A DNA stretch of 64,000 nucleotides. Source: DATAVB01 sp040414495 (GTDB taxonomy: Bacteria > Actinomycetota > Actinomycetes > Mycobacteriales > QHCD01). Location: NCBI GenBank assembly GCA_040414495.1, contig JBEDUI010000054.1, positions 1 to 64,000 of the forward strand, written 5' to 3'. Under the pieces are notes generated by a model that did no database searches, had not been told where the DNA came from, and saw only the letters and a list, made by a program, of their open reading frames with translations. This document shows, piece after piece, positions 61,665 through 64,000 of the stretch (positions are counted from its first letter, which is position 1; each line of letters opens with the position of its first letter). The position numbers were made by a program, and so were the translations under genes.

Positions 61665-62582
61665 CTATCCAACACCTCGGGCGTGCTCGCTCATTGGTTG
61701 ATCGGGCCCTTTCACCACGGTGACCGGGCAATAGGCCTGGTGCAGAACACTTTGGCTGACTGAGCCGAGGAACAGTCCGATTCGCCCGCCCCGCCCGCGC
61801 GAGCCAACAACCAGCATCGGTGCGCCGAGCGATTGATGGATCAAGGCCGTGTCGGCCTCACCTTTCGGCAGTTTCTTGACGACTGGCACCGCGGGATATT
61901 TCTCGGTAAATCCGGACACATATTGCTCGAGCCACTGTTCCTGCTCGGCCGGCGGTCCCAGCTTGATCGATTCAGCGTATCCAGGCCTGCGATATACCGC
62001 CTCCCAGCAATGCACGATCACGACCGGGAGATCGCGCAATGACGCCTCGTCAAACGCGTATCCCAGCGCCTGTTCGGATGCGGCCGAGCCGTCGACACCG
62101 ACCACAACGCCGGTTCCGGGAATGGGCTCGCACCGGTATGGTCGCGCCACCATCAGCGGGCACCGGCAATGCGCGATCAGACCGGAGCCCACTGCCCCGA
62201 GCAGAGCGGAGACCGTCGCTCCGTGCCCCCGCGTACCAATGATCATCAGGCTGGCGTCATAGGACTGATCAACCAGGACGCTGCGGGGGTGACCGTTTAT
62301 CGTGATTCCACTCACCCGATTGGGACCGATTTGCTCGCCGGCCAAGGCGATCGCGTTTCCGACGAGTTCCTCGCAGTTGTATTGCGGCACCGATTCGGTC
62401 GGTAGTGGATACGCTGCCGTCGCCGGAACGACGTGTGCCCGATGGTCGCAGGCGTGGACAATTCCCAGCGAACGTTGCCGCAGCGTCGCCTGCTCGATGC
62501 CGTGACGCAAGGCCAGTTGGCTCATCGGAGTTTCGTCGATGCCGACGACGATCGGGTGCACCGCGTAGTCGATCATTCCCAT
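61665..62582 (-). CDS. Tandem universal stress protein
   Basis: 305 residues from ATG at 62582, sharing one base with the stop of the protease gene (TGATG). Two Usp domains: IVVGIDETPMSQLALRHGI to about 150, and VVVGVDGSAASEQALGYAF to about 295. Both ATP-binding loops are intact (GTRGHGATVSALLGAVGSG; GSRGRGGRIGLFLGSVSQS). It resembles Rv2623/Rv1996 of the DosR regulon. Confidence 0.92.
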   Translation of the reverse strand: MGMIDYAVHPIVVGIDETPMSQLALRHGIEQATLRQRSLGIVHACDHRAHVVPATAAYPLPTESVPQYNCEELVGNAIALAGEQIGPNRVSGITINGHPRSVLVDQSYDASLMIIGTRGHGATVSALLGAVGSGLIAHCRCPLMVARPYRCEPIPGTGVVVGVDGSAASEQALGYAFDEASLRDLPVVIVHCWEAVYRRPGYAESIKLGPPAEQEQWLEQYVSGFTEKYPAVPVVKKLPKGEADTALIHQSLGAPMLVVGSRGRGGRIGLFLGSVSQSVLHQAYCPVTVVKGPDQPMSEHARGVG

Positions 62583-63787
62583 CAGCTCCTCAAGGTCCGC
62601 CGCGATGCCGCCATCGCCGGGTTGCCCGCATCGTTTTCGGCGGTACGGGCCGAGAGCCCGAGACGAATCCGCACCGATGCCTCGTTGATATCCGCCAGCG
62701 AAACGATGCCGACCAAGGTGTCGCCGGCGAATACCAACGCGTGCCGGGACGCTGAACGCGTCGTCATGCGGGCCAGCAGGTCGCCCAGCGGCTCCTCCGG
62801 ATTCGCGGTGGCGACGCTTGTTCGAGGCAGCGCGACGGCATCGGCGCGCGTTGTCGCTCGCTGCCCAGGGGTGAGAGCGAGAATTCGGTCACGTTGCAAA
62901 AGCCCCACGATGTCGCCGTCACAATCCTGGACCGGGTAGGCGGTCGCGTCGTGCGTGCTGACAAACCGGGCGATGATCGCATCGACGGTCAACCAACCCG
63001 GAACCACGACCGGGTCCGGGTTCATGACGTCCCTGACCCGTAATCCGCTGAATGTCTCGGTGATCTGCGCCTGTTGTTGTTCGGCGCGGGCCGCTCCGAT
63101 GACAAAGACGCCGATCAGGGCTAGCCAAAGACCGCCCAACAAGGCACCCGCCAGCGCGTCGAAAACGCCAAATGCCACGAGAATCCAGCCCATGATCACG
63201 CCGGCCCGGTTGGCCGATTGGATGCCGCGTTGGCGATCCGCGGTTCGTGCCCATACCGCGGCGCGTAGCACTCGACCGCCATCGAGCGGAGCGGCGGGCA
63301 ACAGATTGAAAACGGCGAGGAAGATGTTGATCCAACCGAGCCAGAGCAGCGCCGCGGTCAGCAATTCGGGGCCGGCCAGCGATCGCGAGATGAGCCCACC
63401 GATGGTGATCAGCCCACCGATGAGCAGGCTGGTTACCGGTCCGGCGATCGCGATTCGAAAATCCGCTCCGGGCGTGTTCGGCTCATCAGACAGTTTCGTC
63501 ACGCCACCCAGCAGCCACAACGTGACACCCTCGACCCGTTCGCCTTCGTGCCGGGCAACGACAGCGTGCGCCAACTCATGGGCGAGCAGCGAGGCCAGGA
63601 ACAGCGTTCCCACCCCGATGCCGACAAGCCAATATACGGCCCGATTCTGCCCGGCGACCCGGCTGGGAAGGTAGGAATCGGCCAGCAGATAGGCGACCAG
63701 CGCGGCCATAATCGCCGCCGTCCAGTTCACGCCGATCCGGACGCCGGCCATTCGCCCCAGCCGGAATGTCTCGTTCACCGAACCCAC
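62582..63787 (-). CDS. Site-2 protease family membrane metalloprotease with CBS pair
   Basis: 401 residues from GTG at 63787. Zinc motif HELAH (70-74) in a transmembrane helix and the second site NLLPAAPLDGGRVLR near 165; then about six helices in all. Two CBS domains (about 250-370: VRDVMNPDPVVVPG; LLARMTTRSASRHALVFAGD). The M. tuberculosis homologue Rv2625c is in the DosR regulon. Substrate unknown; the CBS pair probably senses nucleotides. Confidence 0.92.
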   Translation of the reverse strand: MGSVNETFRLGRMAGVRIGVNWTAAIMAALVAYLLADSYLPSRVAGQNRAVYWLVGIGVGTLFLASLLAHELAHAVVARHEGERVEGVTLWLLGGVTKLSDEPNTPGADFRIAIAGPVTSLLIGGLITIGGLISRSLAGPELLTAALLWLGWINIFLAVFNLLPAAPLDGGRVLRAAVWARTADRQRGIQSANRAGVIMGWILVAFGVFDALAGALLGGLWLALIGVFVIGAARAEQQQAQITETFSGLRVRDVMNPDPVVVPGWLTVDAIIARFVSTHDATAYPVQDCDGDIVGLLQRDRILALTPGQRATTRADAVALPRTSVATANPEEPLGDLLARMTTRSASRHALVFAGDTLVGIVSLADINEASVRIRLGLSARTAENDAGNPAMAASRRTLRS

Positions 63788-63810
63788 CTCGTCTTACCTA
63801 TCGGAACCGA

Positions 63811-64000
63811 CTACGGTGCTCGCGAATACCCGAGATACGGCCTGACCGGGGCCTGGCTGCACAGCACTTCATGGACCGCACGACGCGGTGTCAACGCCGG
63901 TTCCGGTCCCGGCCCGGGCCATCCGATCCGCAACAGAATCTGCGGCGTTCCCACACCGCCCAAAACTCGGCGCATCAACGACTGCGGTCCGGGAACCTCC
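63811..64000 (-). CDS. Acg-family nitroreductase-like protein, C-terminal part (gene runs off the window)
   Basis: Only 63 C-terminal residues are present, ending at a TAG at 63811-63813. They include TPQILLRIGWPGPGPEPALT and PRRAVHEVL, the C-terminal pattern of Acg-type FMN nitroreductases (Rv2032, Rv3127, Rv3131), which are DosR-regulon proteins. It is 23 bases upstream of the protease gene and is probably the first gene of that operon in this window. Confidence 0.75.
   Translation of the reverse strand, partial: EVPGPQSLMRRVLGGVGTPQILLRIGWPGPGPEPALTPRRAVHEVLCSQAPVRPYLGYSRAP

Noticed and set aside
1..64000. tRNA, rRNA, CRISPR, transposase, integrase or phage genes
   Set aside because: Looked for on both strands by typical motifs and repeats; none could be supported. 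Gene content and codon style are even across the window, with no sign of an inserted element.

Overview
The window is chromosomal DNA from a high-GC, actinobacterium-like organism. The evidence is strong third-position G/C, frequent GTG and TTG starts, ATGA/GTGA translational coupling, an ANTAR-type pair, DUF1206, a short SigJ-like sigma factor, and gene families best known from mycobacteria and their relatives. I cannot name the genus. No rRNA, tRNA, CRISPR array, insertion sequence or phage gene was seen.

Layout. (1) 517-8631: a convergent methyltransferase, then a seven-gene leftward operon matching the order of the Mycobacterium tuberculosis Rv0081-Rv0087 locus: an ArsR repressor plus a membrane complex related to formate hydrogenlyase and complex I. 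Its large subunit lacks the NiFe-binding cysteines, so it is an Ehr-type complex and not a hydrogenase. (2) 8780-15635: a hypothetical gene, a decayed gene, a TetR/SDR divergent pair with two perfect operators, a SigJ-like sigma factor, a Drr-type ABC exporter, an AhpD-like protein and a tandem universal stress protein. (3) 15795-27569: an organosulfur-scavenging cluster. It has a peptide/nickel-type ABC importer, a flavin reductase, two SsuD-like flavin monooxygenases, an acyl-CoA-dehydrogenase-like (SfnB/DszC-type) enzyme, an alpha/beta hydrolase, an Rrf2 (CymR-like) regulator and a DsbA-like protein. Two tiny leader peptides of the R-[HY]-V-D type with C-terminal cysteines precede the importer and the first monooxygenase. 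(4) 27561-37425: a second, nine-gene leftward operon joining an SsuD-like monooxygenase to a sugar-type ABC importer without its own ATPase, the two halves of a Tm-1-like protein encoded separately, an EthD-like protein, a Gfo/Idh/MocA dehydrogenase and a cupin. A TetR gene with two matching operator copies and a hydrolase preceded by a third leader peptide lie upstream. This is the best candidate for an undescribed system, probably use of a sulfonated, sugar-like compound.

(5) 37562-44683: DUF167, a 19-residue micro-ORF with its own ribosome site and hairpin terminator, a MerR/deacetylase pair with a MerR-style promoter, a G6PDH-like enzyme, an IlvD/Edd-family dehydratase missing a usual Fe-S cysteine, and a frameshifted D-hydroxyacid dehydrogenase. 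(6) 44814-54528: a DUF1206 membrane protein, two GAF-ANTAR regulators, a YCII/ECF sigma/DUF899 operon, an SRPBCC remnant, a PIG-L deacetylase and a MacB-like ABC system. (7) 54721-64000: a dormancy-like island with a CtpF-like P-type ATPase, a TetR/oxidoreductase pair, and a leftward operon (Acg-type nitroreductase end, site-2 protease with CBS domains, tandem universal stress protein, SulP transporter, DUF1918, small protein). Its gene content parallels the mycobacterial DosR regulon.

The regions fit together as two themes: hypoxia/dormancy energy and stress proteins (regions 1, 7 and the 14.7 kb stress protein), and sulfur-starvation scavenging controlled by leader peptides and an Rrf2 regulator (regions 3-4).
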